DNA of 64,000 nt. It comes from Litorimonas sp963972195. Its GTDB lineage: Bacteria > Pseudomonadota > Alphaproteobacteria > Caulobacterales > Maricaulaceae. The notes beneath the pieces were generated by a model that worked only from the letters and a program-made list of their open reading frames with translations, was not told the DNA's origin and made no database searches. Shown one piece after another: positions 44,580 through 53,015 of the stretch. Where the stretch lies: contig CAXATH010000005.1 in the NCBI GenBank assembly GCA_963972195.1, positions 153,606-217,605 of the forward strand, written 5' to 3'. The position numbers were made by a program, and so were the translations under genes. Numbering within the stretch: the first letter of the stretch is position 1; each line of letters opens with the position of its first letter.

Positions 44580-46244
44580 ATGGATAAAAAAACATATTAT
44601 CGAGCTGGTTTGTTCGCAACAGCGCTCCTTTTTACCACTTCCCTGGCTACGGCAAGTTTTGCTCAAGAATATCAATCCCTTCCTGATCTTAGCCCTGAAG
44701 AAATTGCCCGGGATGTGAAACAGGAATTTAATAATAGAACAGGGCAAACGGAATATATTGCCCCCACTTATGATCCTTTTGAAATAGACCGCGCTATGGC
44801 AGGGTCCGTTAACCTTCGGTCTGTTTCCGGGCCTGTGACGGCTATCGACGGCGAAGTTTTTACCAATGGCGCCATTCTCGATATGGCATTTTATTATAAT
44901 TCACCCAGTGCGGACCCTTTTGACGTACGCGGATTTACAGCTGCGTCTTTCGTTTCCGGATCATTAGCCCCCGCCCTGCTGCGGGATAACCGGGTTCTTG
45001 AATGCTCTCGCAATGTCCAGGACGTCGTTTACGATCATAGCTTTTATTACGCACCGACATTTGCGTTTAATATTTTCAGGCCTAGTCGTTATTATAGGGG
45101 CTATCATCAATATGGCCGGTTTGACCGTCCATATTGGCGTAATCGGGGCATAGGGTATGGACGCCATACGGGCGGTTGGAGCCGGGGCGGATCTGGCCAT
45201 AGATATCATAATCGCGAAAGGCGTCGTGAACGTGATAGATACGACAGAGATCGAGATCGGGATCGGGATCGGGATCGTGGTGATCGGGACCGTGGTGACA
45301 GAGATCAAAGACCAGACCGTCAGTCAAACTTATCTAATCAGATTATCAGATCAGACTTATCCGGGAGAAGCCGTGTCACGGTGGATCAATCTCCTGTCAG
45401 AGCAGAAAATCGGCGTGACCGTTCGGGTCGTGACAGAGATCGCCGAAATCGCGGTAATAACTTTAGAGATAACAGGTCTGAAAACAGAAGTTCAAATAAC
45501 TCTCAGACCAATACGGTCATTCGCGCTGTGCCTAGCCTCTCACAGCGCAGGGAAAAAAGACCGGATTTCGAAAGGTCACCTGTAACGTCTCGTTCGGATC
45601 GCATTAAGGTTCCGTCCCCACGGCCAAGCAATCGAGTGGCCCCGCGACGAGAAATTCGCTCTGCGCCAACGCGGCCCACAGTTAAGGTTCCGAATGTTTC
45701 GGCGCCCCGTTCGTCGACTCCACGTGCTTCGTCGCCCCGCGTTACGCCGCCAAGAGCCTCGACGCCGCGGCGCGCAGCCCCGCCGAAGCGCCGAAGCACT
45801 CAAACTAGAACGCCGCGCACGATTAAAAATAGCGCGCCGTCCAACAACAAATCGGTTTTGAACTTTTTCCAAGTCGGAACAAGTTATTCGCGGGAGGTTG
45901 TTCGAAATGTGGACGTCGATTGCGCCCGAGAAGAGACATTGAGTGTTTTCATACCGACGGGGCGTTTGGAGGCCGCAAGATTTGACGGTCTAACAATTCT
46001 GGCGCTGGATGGCGATGGGCAGGAATATCCAATCTTTGTGCCGCCAAACTATATTGAAGGCTTCAAACAGGCCCTGGGCAGAAATTATTCGACGCGATCC
46101 AGCGTTACGGTATCGAATCCTCAACCGGTCTACAGGTCAACCGAACCTTTACGGGATATCGAGTCGGTGGATTGTCCCGAGGGCACGATCGCGCAGACCA
46201 ACGGAACCTGCATGATCGATAATTCGAACAAATATCCGCAATAA
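44580..46244 (+). CDS. Secreted Arg/Asp-repeat protein of unknown function
   Basis: The probable start is the ATG at 44580, with AAAGG just upstream, giving 554 residues; an in-frame ATG at 44565 is the alternative. A signal peptide (residues about 3-28, ending ASFAQ) precedes a folded segment (about 30-170), a tyrosine/arginine-rich stretch, a highly charged RDRDRD block (about 215-245), a long basic S/R/P-rich region and a C-terminal domain with four cysteines (VDVDCARE, VDCPEGTIAQTNGTC). The gene has no clear homologue that I recognise. The basic repeats suggest binding to an anionic polymer such as nucleic acid or exopolysaccharide (inference). Confidence 0.7.
   Translation: MDKKTYYRAGLFATALLFTTSLATASFAQEYQSLPDLSPEEIARDVKQEFNNRTGQTEYIAPTYDPFEIDRAMAGSVNLRSVSGPVTAIDGEVFTNGAILDMAFYYNSPSADPFDVRGFTAASFVSGSLAPALLRDNRVLECSRNVQDVVYDHSFYYAPTFAFNIFRPSRYYRGYHQYGRFDRPYWRNRGIGYGRHTGGWSRGGSGHRYHNRERRRERDRYDRDRDRDRDRDRGDRDRGDRDQRPDRQSNLSNQIIRSDLSGRSRVTVDQSPVRAENRRDRSGRDRDRRNRGNNFRDNRSENRSSNNSQTNTVIRAVPSLSQRREKRPDFERSPVTSRSDRIKVPSPRPSNRVAPRREIRSAPTRPTVKVPNVSAPRSSTPRASSPRVTPPRASTPRRAAPPKRRSTQTRTPRTIKNSAPSNNKSVLNFFQVGTSYSREVVRNVDVDCAREETLSVFIPTGRLEAARFDGLTILALDGDGQEYPIFVPPNYIEGFKQALGRNYSTRSSVTVSNPQPVYRSTEPLRDIESVDCPEGTIAQTNGTCMIDNSNKYPQ
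45222..45320. repeat. Short tandem repeats coding Arg-Asp
   Basis: GATCGG, GATCGA and CGTGGTGAC-type units recur in tandem (about 45235-45305) and code for RDRDRD and RGDRDRGDRD. The sequence is rich in GATC, the site that DpnI-family enzymes recognise when methylated. Confidence 0.75.
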
Positions 46245-46253
46245 TTGCTTCAT

Positions 46254-46275
46254 TTCGAGACAGCTTCGTCTCGAA
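46254..46275. promoter_or_regulatory. 8-bp perfect dyad upstream of the sigma-54 promoter (possible enhancer site)
   Basis: TTCGAGAC (46254-46261) and GTCTCGAA (46268-46275) flank AGCTTC. It lies about 95-115 bp upstream of the predicted sigma-54 start, where activators (bacterial enhancer-binding proteins) usually bind. It could instead be a hairpin at the 3' end of the preceding gene; it lacks a T-run. Confidence 0.4.
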
Positions 46276-46341
46276 TTGCGGTTTGTCGTCTGAAATTGGG
46301 TTATGGATGAGAAATTTAGCCTCCATACTCGTTGTATCTAT

Positions 46342-46357
46342 TGGCACGACCTTTGCA
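46342..46357 (+). promoter_or_regulatory. Sigma-54 (RpoN) promoter
   Basis: TGGCAC (46342-46347), five bases, TTGCA (46353-46357) match the sigma-54 consensus TGGCAC-N5-TTGCW exactly, with GG and GC twelve bases apart. Transcription would start near 46368. No protein frame of useful length follows before the terminator at 46448. Confidence 0.8.
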
Positions 46358-46367
46358 AACATATCGA

Positions 46368-46480
46368 GAATGCCGGATTTGTAATCTCGGGATTACGACG
46401 GGGAATTTTGTGCTCCCACGCAAATTTTTCTGGATGTTAGTCAGTTCACCCGGCTGCCCCTCGGTAGCCGGGTTTTTTTG
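46368..46480 (+). ncRNA. Candidate sigma-54-dependent small RNA (about 113 nt)
   Basis: The transcript predicted from the sigma-54 promoter would end at the terminator T-run near 46479. It folds into three stem-loops on paper: GTAATC-TCGG-GATTAC (about 46385-46400), an AT-rich stem with a CUCC loop and one bulge (around 46409-46433), and the terminator stem. The CUCCC sequence in the second loop could pair with Shine-Dalgarno sequences, as C-rich loops of alphaproteobacterial trans-acting sRNAs do (inference). The longest internal ATG frame has four codons. It is independent of the flanking genes: the upstream gene ends at 46244 and the next begins at 46598. Expression has not been observed here. 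Confidence 0.6.
46448..46479 (+). terminator. Strong Rho-independent terminator
   Basis: ACCCGGCT (46448-46455) pairs perfectly with AGCCGGGT (46466-46473), with a ten-base loop and a run of seven T. It lies 200 bp after the nearest upstream stop codon, better placed for the predicted small RNA than for that gene. Confidence 0.88.
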
Positions 46481-46597
46481 ATATAAAAACCGCCAGGGTT
46501 TCCAACGTCTGCTTGACCCCATAGAGCCTGTCTTTATTGTCCTATCGAAAGACCAATTATACGGTCAGATATATCAACCTGATCGGCAGGGAAAAAC

Positions 46598-48391
46598 ATG
46601 GGTTTCATTTCCACTATCAAGCGCGAAATCAACTATATTAGCGGTTTGCTTCGGATGCTGCGTTCCGTGAAAGACGTGGACGCTGAAAGCAATCATCTCG
46701 TGGCGGACGAGCTCGAAAAAAGAGTTGATCAGTACGGCCCGAATACAGCCTTCATAGAGGATGATAGAGAGTGGACTTATGACGAGTTCGAAAACTACGC
46801 CAATAAGGTTGCAGGATGGGCACGCGCTCAGGGACTAAAAGCCAATGATACCGTCGCCGTTTTTGTCAGAAATAGATTGGAGTATGTCGCGCTCTGGTTC
46901 GGCCTGTCCAAGCTTGGAGTTGTTCCGGCTCTTTTGAATTTTCAGCTCTCCGGGGCCGCGCTGGCGCATTGCGTAAATATTTCCAAAGCCAAACATCTGA
47001 TACTCGACCATGAAATGGCCGATCAGTGGGCGGCTGCAGAAGCCGATGTTAAAGTAGATCTGACAGTCTGGGCCGCTTTCGGAGAGGTGAGGGATTACAG
47101 AACATTTGACGAAGCGCTGACAGACGTTGTTCCCAATCGCCCGGCAAAATCAGAGCGCCAAGGCCTGAAAGCCGGCGATCAGGCAATTAAAATGTTCACC
47201 TCCGGCACGACCGGCATGCCTAAAGCGGCGAAAGTCACCCACGTCCGGGCGCAAAATTATCTCCGCGGTATCGGAACGGGAGCCAAATCCGGTCCGACAG
47301 ACCGGATGATGATGGTGCTGCCTCTGTATCACGCGACGGGCGGGCTCGTCGGAATTGGGTGCGCGCTGACCCATGGCGGCGCCGTCATTGTTCAGCCTAA
47401 ATTTTCGGCGACAAAGTTTTGGGACGAAGCCGTGCGCCACGGCGCGACACAATTTACTTATGTAGGAGAGCTTTGCCGGTTTCTTCTTTCGACTCCGCCG
47501 CACCCCTTGGAAAGAGACCACAAAATCAGATGGGCGATCGGGAACGGCCTTCGGAAAGATGTCTGGGAAGGGTTTACCAAGCGATTTGATATTCCTCACA
47601 TTATCGAATTTTACGGGGCGACTGAGGGCAATGTCAGCTTGATAAATGTTGACGGTCCGCCCGGCGCGGTCGGACGCGTTCCGGATTATCTGAAATTCAA
47701 ATTTAATGTCGATATTATTCGCTTTGATGTCGACACCGAAGAAAATCCTCGCGGCGCGGACGGGTTTTGTATTCGGACCGACGTCGATGAAATTGGCGAG
47801 GTCATTGGAGAGATACGAACAGATGACGCTCGCTTCCGTTTTGACGGTTATCAGAACAAGAGCGCGACCAAGAAAAAGATTTTGCGCAATGTTTTCAAAA
47901 AAGATGATGCCTGGTTCCGGACCGGGGATCTGATGAAACGCGATAAGCTCGGCTATTACTACTTTATGGATCGGGTCGGGGATACTTATCGCTGGAAAGC
48001 AGAAAATGTGGCCACCGGCGAAGTGGCTTCTATTCTTTCAAAATATGAGGGCGTCACTCAGGCCAATGTTTATGGCGTGGAAGTCCCGGGATATGACGGG
48101 CGCGCCGGTATGGCCGCTATTGTTGCCGAAAAGGAGCCGGATTTGGAAAAGCTCATGGAGCTTATTCGGACAGAACTCCCGGCTTTTGCTTGGCCTGTAT
48201 TTCTCCGACTTTCCAAGGAATCAGATACGACAAGCACATTCAAGTTCAAGAAAACCAATTTGGTCAAAGCCGGATATGACCCGGCCAATATTTCCGAGCC
48301 GCTTTATTATGCCAATCCGGAGAGCGGCCAATTTGAGAAACTCGACAAAAACGCTTTCAAGAAAATAAACTCCGGCGACATTCGACTGTAG
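46598..48391 (+). CDS. Long-chain acyl-CoA synthetase (FadD6/FATP type)
   Basis: The 597-residue enzyme activates fatty acids to acyl-CoA by way of an acyl-adenylate. The AMP-binding signature FTSGTTGMPKAAKVTH is near residue 205, YGATEGNVSLIN near 340, and GYYYFMDRVGDTYRWKAENVAT near 448. Its sequence follows the VLCFA-synthetase/FATP branch more than classic FadD. It may be membrane-associated. It is followed 24 bases later by a DUF924 gene, and the two are likely co-transcribed. A GGCAGGGA ribosome-binding site precedes the ATG. Confidence 0.93.
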   Translation: MGFISTIKREINYISGLLRMLRSVKDVDAESNHLVADELEKRVDQYGPNTAFIEDDREWTYDEFENYANKVAGWARAQGLKANDTVAVFVRNRLEYVALWFGLSKLGVVPALLNFQLSGAALAHCVNISKAKHLILDHEMADQWAAAEADVKVDLTVWAAFGEVRDYRTFDEALTDVVPNRPAKSERQGLKAGDQAIKMFTSGTTGMPKAAKVTHVRAQNYLRGIGTGAKSGPTDRMMMVLPLYHATGGLVGIGCALTHGGAVIVQPKFSATKFWDEAVRHGATQFTYVGELCRFLLSTPPHPLERDHKIRWAIGNGLRKDVWEGFTKRFDIPHIIEFYGATEGNVSLINVDGPPGAVGRVPDYLKFKFNVDIIRFDVDTEENPRGADGFCIRTDVDEIGEVIGEIRTDDARFRFDGYQNKSATKKKILRNVFKKDDAWFRTGDLMKRDKLGYYYFMDRVGDTYRWKAENVATGEVASILSKYEGVTQANVYGVEVPGYDGRAGMAAIVAEKEPDLEKLMELIRTELPAFAWPVFLRLSKESDTTSTFKFKKTNLVKAGYDPANISEPLYYANPESGQFEKLDKNAFKKINSGDIRL

Positions 48392-48415
48392 GCCGCTTTT
48401 TCTGCTCTGGTTCTT

Positions 48416-48973
48416 ATGAAAAATGCTCAGGACATACTTAGCTTTTGGTTTGAAGAAACGCCTAAGAAATATTGGTTTCAAGCCACAGCGGCTTTCGACT
48501 CCGACATCCGCCACCGGTTTGAGACTACGGCGACAGAGCTGGCGGCAAAACTTTCTAAATCTGCCCCTCATCAATGGGAAGAGCAGGCGGAAAGTTCTCT
48601 CGCGCTTGTTCTGGCGCTCGATCAATTTCCGCGGAATATGTATCGGGACACACCCGGCGCCTTTGCCTGGGACGGCTTGGCGCTCGGCGTCGCCGGACGC
48701 ATGGTCGAAAAAGGCTGGGATCTCAAAATCAAACAAAGCCAACGCGCCTTTGTCTACATGCCATTTATGCATACAGAAGATATGATGGCGCAAAATAAAT
48801 GTGTCGACCTTTGCGACTCGCGCCTGGAGGATAGCAATACACTTCATCACGCCAAGGAACACCGTAAGGTTATCGAAAAATTCGGACGGTTCCCTCATCG
48901 AAATACGATTTTGAACCGCGAGAGCACCGAGGCAGAAAAACGCTTTCTTGACGCCGGAGGATACTCTCCGTGA
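48416..48973 (+). CDS. DUF924-family protein
   Basis: The 185-residue soluble helical protein matches DUF924 with DILSFWFEETPKKYWF, LALVLALDQFPRNMYRDTPGAFAWD and RFPHRNTILNRESTEAEKRFL. The family has a TPR-like fold and no assigned reaction. It lies 24 bases after the acyl-CoA synthetase and about 80 before an esterase, all in the same direction, so it may belong to a lipid-related operon. No catalytic motif is visible. Confidence 0.9.
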   Translation: MKNAQDILSFWFEETPKKYWFQATAAFDSDIRHRFETTATELAAKLSKSAPHQWEEQAESSLALVLALDQFPRNMYRDTPGAFAWDGLALGVAGRMVEKGWDLKIKQSQRAFVYMPFMHTEDMMAQNKCVDLCDSRLEDSNTLHHAKEHRKVIEKFGRFPHRNTILNRESTEAEKRFLDAGGYSP

Positions 48974-49054
48974 CGTCTATATAAAGTCTTACAAAGTCAT
49001 AATTTATGCGAAACCCTGCTAGTCCTCTCCGCGCCGCTCGGTTATAGCGGGGAC

Positions 49055-50023
49055 ATGTTCAGTCCCAAAGAATTTGCTGATAATTTCCGCGAAAGGTTCG
49101 AACGCCTCAAATTCGACCCGGACAAAATTTATTCTATCCATAATAATATCCGCCGCTTGACCAATCAGTTCGATCACCCCGGACCCAAGATGAAGGACGT
49201 TTTGGATTTTAATGTTCCAGGAGAGGATTGTGACGTCCCCGTGCGGCTCTATATTCCCTTCGGCGCAGAGGATGTGGCGGGGCCGACACTTATTTATTTA
49301 CACGGTGGCGGGTTTGTAACCTGCTCAATTGAGAGTCATGAAGCCATTGCGCTGCGGATTGCCAATGGGGCCAACATGCGGGTGTTGTCCGTGGATTACC
49401 GGCTCGCCCCTGAATATCCATATCCGGCGGGTCCGATTGATTGTGAAACAGTTCTAAAGTGGGCGTTGTCAGGTGAAGGTAAAGATGCATATGGCATCGA
49501 CCCGGCCGCCCTTTCCATTGGCGGAGATAGCGCGGGAGGCAATATGAGTGCGTATTTGGCGCAGAAATACCGCAATGATCTCCACGCACAGATCCTGCTA
49601 TATCCTCTTATGCAGCTGACGAATTTCAAGCCGCCAAAGCCGGGGCCGCAGGACTGGCTTCAATTTGGTTTTATGGCGCTGAAATTCATCAATGAACATT
49701 ATGTTGCCGGGGCCAATGCAAATGAAACCCGCCTGTCGCCTTTGTTTGAGAAAAACCTGCGCGGCCTTCCGCCCGCATATGTATTGACTTGCGGGCTCGA
49801 CCCGCTGCGGGATGAGGGCAAGCTTTACGCGGACAATATGTCATGTCACGGCGTGAAAGTGAAATATCACCATGAGAAGGCTATGCCGCATGGATTTCTG
49901 AACTTTTCGCGCGTCTTTCCAAAAGGGCGCACAATTCCTCTGGATGTCTCCGAATTTATTCGGGACTACGCCCTCCGTGACCCCGTAATATCCATCACCG
50001 AGATGGCCGGAGAAGCCGTATAA
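49055..50023 (+). CDS. HSL-type alpha/beta hydrolase (esterase)
   Basis: The 322-residue cytoplasmic enzyme belongs to the hormone-sensitive-lipase group: the oxyanion motif HGGGF is near residue 84, the nucleophile GDSAGG near 156 and a late AMPHGFLNF supplies the histidine. It probably hydrolyses short- to medium-chain esters. Its TAA stop is at 50021-50023, exactly where SelO translation should begin. In the expected arrangement stop and start would overlap as ATGA, but the sequence reads ATAA. A GGAGAA ribosome-binding site for the next gene lies inside its last codons. Confidence 0.93.
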   Translation: MFSPKEFADNFRERFERLKFDPDKIYSIHNNIRRLTNQFDHPGPKMKDVLDFNVPGEDCDVPVRLYIPFGAEDVAGPTLIYLHGGGFVTCSIESHEAIALRIANGANMRVLSVDYRLAPEYPYPAGPIDCETVLKWALSGEGKDAYGIDPAALSIGGDSAGGNMSAYLAQKYRNDLHAQILLYPLMQLTNFKPPKPGPQDWLQFGFMALKFINEHYVAGANANETRLSPLFEKNLRGLPPAYVLTCGLDPLRDEGKLYADNMSCHGVKVKYHHEKAMPHGFLNFSRVFPKGRTIPLDVSEFIRDYALRDPVISITEMAGEAV

Positions 50024-51345
50024 CTTACCGTCCCGCCACTGCGATTTATGAGTTAGGCGAGGAGTTTTATGATCCGGTCACGCCCGCCGAATTTCCCGAG
50101 ACAGTTCTGCGCTACGCCGACAAGAAATTAGCCAAGAGTCTTGGTCTTCCTACGAAGGAAGAAGAGTGGATAGCCCATTTCGGCCGGTTTGAGCCATTGC
50201 CGGATAATCTAAAAGAACCACTAGCCATGCGTTATCATGGTCATCAATTCAGGCACTATAATTCCGACCTTGGGGATGGGCGCGGGTTTCTTTATACGCA
50301 GCTATATGACCCCCAGGGACGGCTATTGGATCTTGGCACAAAAGGCTCCGGACAGACGCCCTATTCCAGACGCGGAGACGGACGGCTCACCCTTTTGGGC
50401 GGGGTCAGAGAAGTTCTGGCGACCCGGTATCTTGAGCATTTGGGCGTAAATACGTCCCGCAGTCTTAGCCTCATTGAGACGGGCGAAGAGCTTATACGTG
50501 GGGACGAGCCGTCCCCAACGCGCTCGGCGGTTCTGGTGCGCTGCAATCACAGCCATATTCGGTTTGGCACGTTCCAACGCCACGCTTTTTTTACCGACCG
50601 GGAGGCGATTGAAAGTCTCATTCAATATTGCCTCAAACATTTTTATCCCCACGCGAATGACGGCGCGGACCTGTTAGAGCAAGTGTGCCTGAAAAGCGCA
50701 GACATGGTGGCCGGGTGGATGGCCGCCGGCTTTGTTCACGGTGTAATGAACACGGATAATATGAACATTACCGGAGAGAGTTTTGATTACGGTCCATACC
50801 GATTTCTTCCGACTTTGAAATCAGGCATGACGGCCGCTTATTTCGATCACAACGGGCTCTATGCTTTCGCCCGGCAACCTGAAATCATGTACTGGAACCT
50901 GGCGCAATTGGCGCAGAGCCTGTCCCTGGTGACTGACGATCAGGCCCTTTTGAAATCCTTGGAAAGTTTTGCGCCAGCGTATCAACGCGCGCTTCGTGAC
51001 CATGTCTTCCGTCGCTTGGGCCTTCAAGTCACTGATCTCGATAAAGATACGGACTTCGTTCTATCGACTTTCCGTCTTTTGGAAGAAAGCCAAGTGAGCT
51101 GGCCGCATTTCTGGCATGACTGGAAGGGGCAGGCCTCGAAAAAAGAGGTTTACGGCGCGCCGTTTGAAGATTGGCGGAAGGACTATGCCCGATATGAATC
51201 CATATGCGGAGGGCCGGATAGTGACGCCCCCGCCACTTTGATATATGAAGAAATCGCTGAGTTATGGGAACCAATTGCAGCTCGAGACGATTGGAGTCAG
51301 TTGGAGGGCAAATTGAAAACTTTTGAGCGGGCGCCATTCCACTGA
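50020..51345 (+). CDS. selO: Protein adenylyltransferase SelO, start codon altered (ATA in place of ATG)
   Basis: SelO-family pseudokinases transfer AMP to protein hydroxyls. Family sequence includes RYHGHQFRHYNSDLGDGRGF, KGSGQTPYSRRGDGRLT, ETGEELIRGDEPSPTRSAVLVR and HGVMNTDNMNITGESFDYGP with the catalytic aspartates. Conserved N-terminal sequence (TYRPATAIYELGEEFYDPVTP) is encoded upstream of the first legal start, TTG at 50197. The frame is open from 49981, and the residue where family members have Met is ATA at 50020. A GGAGAA site precedes it. A G in place of A at 50022 would recreate an ATGA overlap with the upstream stop. The protein is 442 residues from 50020, 383 from the TTG. Confidence 0.88.
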   Translation: MTYRPATAIYELGEEFYDPVTPAEFPETVLRYADKKLAKSLGLPTKEEEWIAHFGRFEPLPDNLKEPLAMRYHGHQFRHYNSDLGDGRGFLYTQLYDPQGRLLDLGTKGSGQTPYSRRGDGRLTLLGGVREVLATRYLEHLGVNTSRSLSLIETGEELIRGDEPSPTRSAVLVRCNHSHIRFGTFQRHAFFTDREAIESLIQYCLKHFYPHANDGADLLEQVCLKSADMVAGWMAAGFVHGVMNTDNMNITGESFDYGPYRFLPTLKSGMTAAYFDHNGLYAFARQPEIMYWNLAQLAQSLSLVTDDQALLKSLESFAPAYQRALRDHVFRRLGLQVTDLDKDTDFVLSTFRLLEESQVSWPHFWHDWKGQASKKEVYGAPFEDWRKDYARYESICGGPDSDAPATLIYEEIAELWEPIAARDDWSQLEGKLKTFERAPFH

Positions 51346-51405
51346 AAGAGAAAGTTTGATCCCATCAAGCGGTTTTGCCGTAGTTAAACAATCAGGAGAG
51401 ACATT

Positions 51406-52206
51406 ATGACAACCCTAAAATATTTTACGACAACAACGGCCTTATTGGCTGCAACAACCCTCATTGCTTGCGCAGACGGCAACCAGACTGCGGAACAAGT
51501 AAAAGACTCAACGACGGCAGCGGCGCAAGAAACAAAGTCCGCCGTCGCGTCTGCGACTGAAAAGGCCAAGAGCGCGACAGAAAAAGTGGTCTCTGATGTT
51601 AAAGGTAAAATGGATAACCCCGGTGCGGATTTATCCGAGCTTCCATCAGGGACATATACCGAGGATCAAGGTCACGCCTATATCGCCTTCAGCTATTCCC
51701 ATATGGGATATTCCAATCCCATTCTCCGGTGGGGAGAAACCGATGCGACTATCGTTTTTGACAATGAGAATCCAGAAATGTCGACTTTGAACGTGACTAT
51801 CCCGGTCGACTCTATTGATAGCGGCGTCGAAAAGTTTGACGAACATTTAATGAGTTCGGATTTCTTTGATGCGGAAACCTATCCGACGATCACATTTACC
51901 AGCACGGACGTTGAACAGGCTCTTATGGGGTCTGGTTCCGTGACAGGTGATTTGACCATTAAAGATGTTACCAAGCCGGTGACGTTTAAAGGCAAGGTCA
52001 CAAAGGTAGGCCAGAATTTTCAATCAGGTGTCGATATGTTCGGTATTTCGGCGAAAGGCTATATCAAACGATCCGATTTTGGCGTGGATGCCTACACACC
52101 GAATGTGGGCGATGATGTAGAAATCATGATTGAGATGGAATTTGCCAAAGAAGGCGCCTCCGATACAGGTGAGACGGAAACAGAGGATTCCGGCGCTGAG
52201 AATTAA
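51406..52206 (+). CDS. YceI-family lipoprotein
   Basis: The 266-residue protein has a lipoprotein signal (LLAATTLIAC, cysteine near residue 22), an alanine/lysine-rich helical linker with TAAAQETKSAVASATEKAKSATEK, and a YceI lipocalin-like barrel (HAYIAFSYSHMGYSNPILRW through SDFGVDAYTPNVGDDVEIMIEME). YceI proteins bind isoprenoid or amphiphilic ligands in the periplasm. The last 20 residues are acidic. It is five bases upstream of a cytochrome b561 gene, a recurrent YceI-b561 pairing. An AGGAGAG ribosome-binding site precedes the ATG. Confidence 0.94.
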   Translation: MTTLKYFTTTTALLAATTLIACADGNQTAEQVKDSTTAAAQETKSAVASATEKAKSATEKVVSDVKGKMDNPGADLSELPSGTYTEDQGHAYIAFSYSHMGYSNPILRWGETDATIVFDNENPEMSTLNVTIPVDSIDSGVEKFDEHLMSSDFFDAETYPTITFTSTDVEQALMGSGSVTGDLTIKDVTKPVTFKGKVTKVGQNFQSGVDMFGISAKGYIKRSDFGVDAYTPNVGDDVEIMIEMEFAKEGASDTGETETEDSGAEN

Positions 52207-52211
52207 GACTT

Positions 52212-52769
52212 ATGGCGGCCCAAGCTCGCTACTCTAAGATCGCAATTGTCCTTCATTGGACGATTGCGGCTTTGATCATTGGCCTGATTATTTTCGGCCT
52301 TTTAATGACTAATCCCAACATGCCGAACAGGTTTGTCCTTTATCAGCTCCATAAAAGCTTTGGGGTTATGGTACTCATCCTATCTATTTTCCGTCTGGTC
52401 TGGCGGTTAATTCACACCCCGCCGCCTTTACCGACAGGCATGAAAACGTGGGAAGTTGCGGCGGCGAAATTCACTCATATTGCTTTTTACGTGATTATGA
52501 TCGGGATGCCTCTATTGGGCTGGGCTATGGTCAGCGCGTCCCCTTTACCCATTCCAACAGAGCTGTTCTGGACGATACCCTGGCCGGATATGCCCTTTAT
52601 TCCAGAGAGTGAAGGGCTGGAGGAAACTTTTGAATTTCTTCATAGCAATATAGGTAAGTTGACCATTGGTCTTATACTGCTTCATTTCGGCGCCGCGATG
52701 AAACATCATTTCGTAAATAAAGATAATGTGTTTGTTCGGATGTTCCCTTGCGCGCGCGCGCGGGACTAG
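52212..52769 (+). CDS. Cytochrome b561-family membrane protein
   Basis: The 185-residue protein has four transmembrane helices of the prokaryotic b561 family. Histidines that would bind two hemes are seen in IVLHWTIAALIIG (helix 1), QLHKSFGV (helix 2), FTHIAFYVIMIGMPLLGWAM (helix 3) and LLHFGAAMKHHF (helix 4). It should pass electrons between the quinone pool and a periplasmic partner. It follows the YceI lipoprotein after five bases. A CG-alternating run at the 3' end (52749-52763) codes the last residues. Confidence 0.93.
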   Translation: MAAQARYSKIAIVLHWTIAALIIGLIIFGLLMTNPNMPNRFVLYQLHKSFGVMVLILSIFRLVWRLIHTPPPLPTGMKTWEVAAAKFTHIAFYVIMIGMPLLGWAMVSASPLPIPTELFWTIPWPDMPFIPESEGLEETFEFLHSNIGKLTIGLILLHFGAAMKHHFVNKDNVFVRMFPCARARD

Positions 52770-52859
52770 CTTATTCGGGCGCTCTAAAACCCTCATTCGC
52801 TTTGCTCATTCGGCGCTCCACTACAATTAATGCCCTGCATCAATTCTGGACGTTGCGCG

Positions 52860-52933
52860 CGTCCCCGACTGGATTCGAACCAGTGGCCTCAGGATTAGGA
52901 ATCCTGCGCTCTATCCGACTGAGCTACGGGGAC
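52860..52933 (-). tRNA. tRNA-Arg (anticodon CCT)
   Basis: The minus strand reads GTCCCCG for the acceptor, AGCTCAGTCGGATAGAGC for the D-arm, CAGGA-TTCCTAA-TCCTG for the anticodon arm and TGGTTCGAATCCA for the T-arm, closing with CGGGGAC and a G discriminator at 52860. The anticodon is CCT, decoding AGG. CCA is not encoded. Confidence 0.97.
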
Positions 52934-53015
52934 TGCGCGGTCGTTCATAACAATGTCACTTAGAATCGCCAATGGCAGAGTCGACTCTTCTGCGGAAATG
53001 CGCTTTATTTGAGCG

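Noticed and set aside
52749..52763. CG-alternating run as a Z-DNA or regulatory element
   Set aside because: It codes the last residues of the cytochrome b561 gene and is too short to support a separate function.
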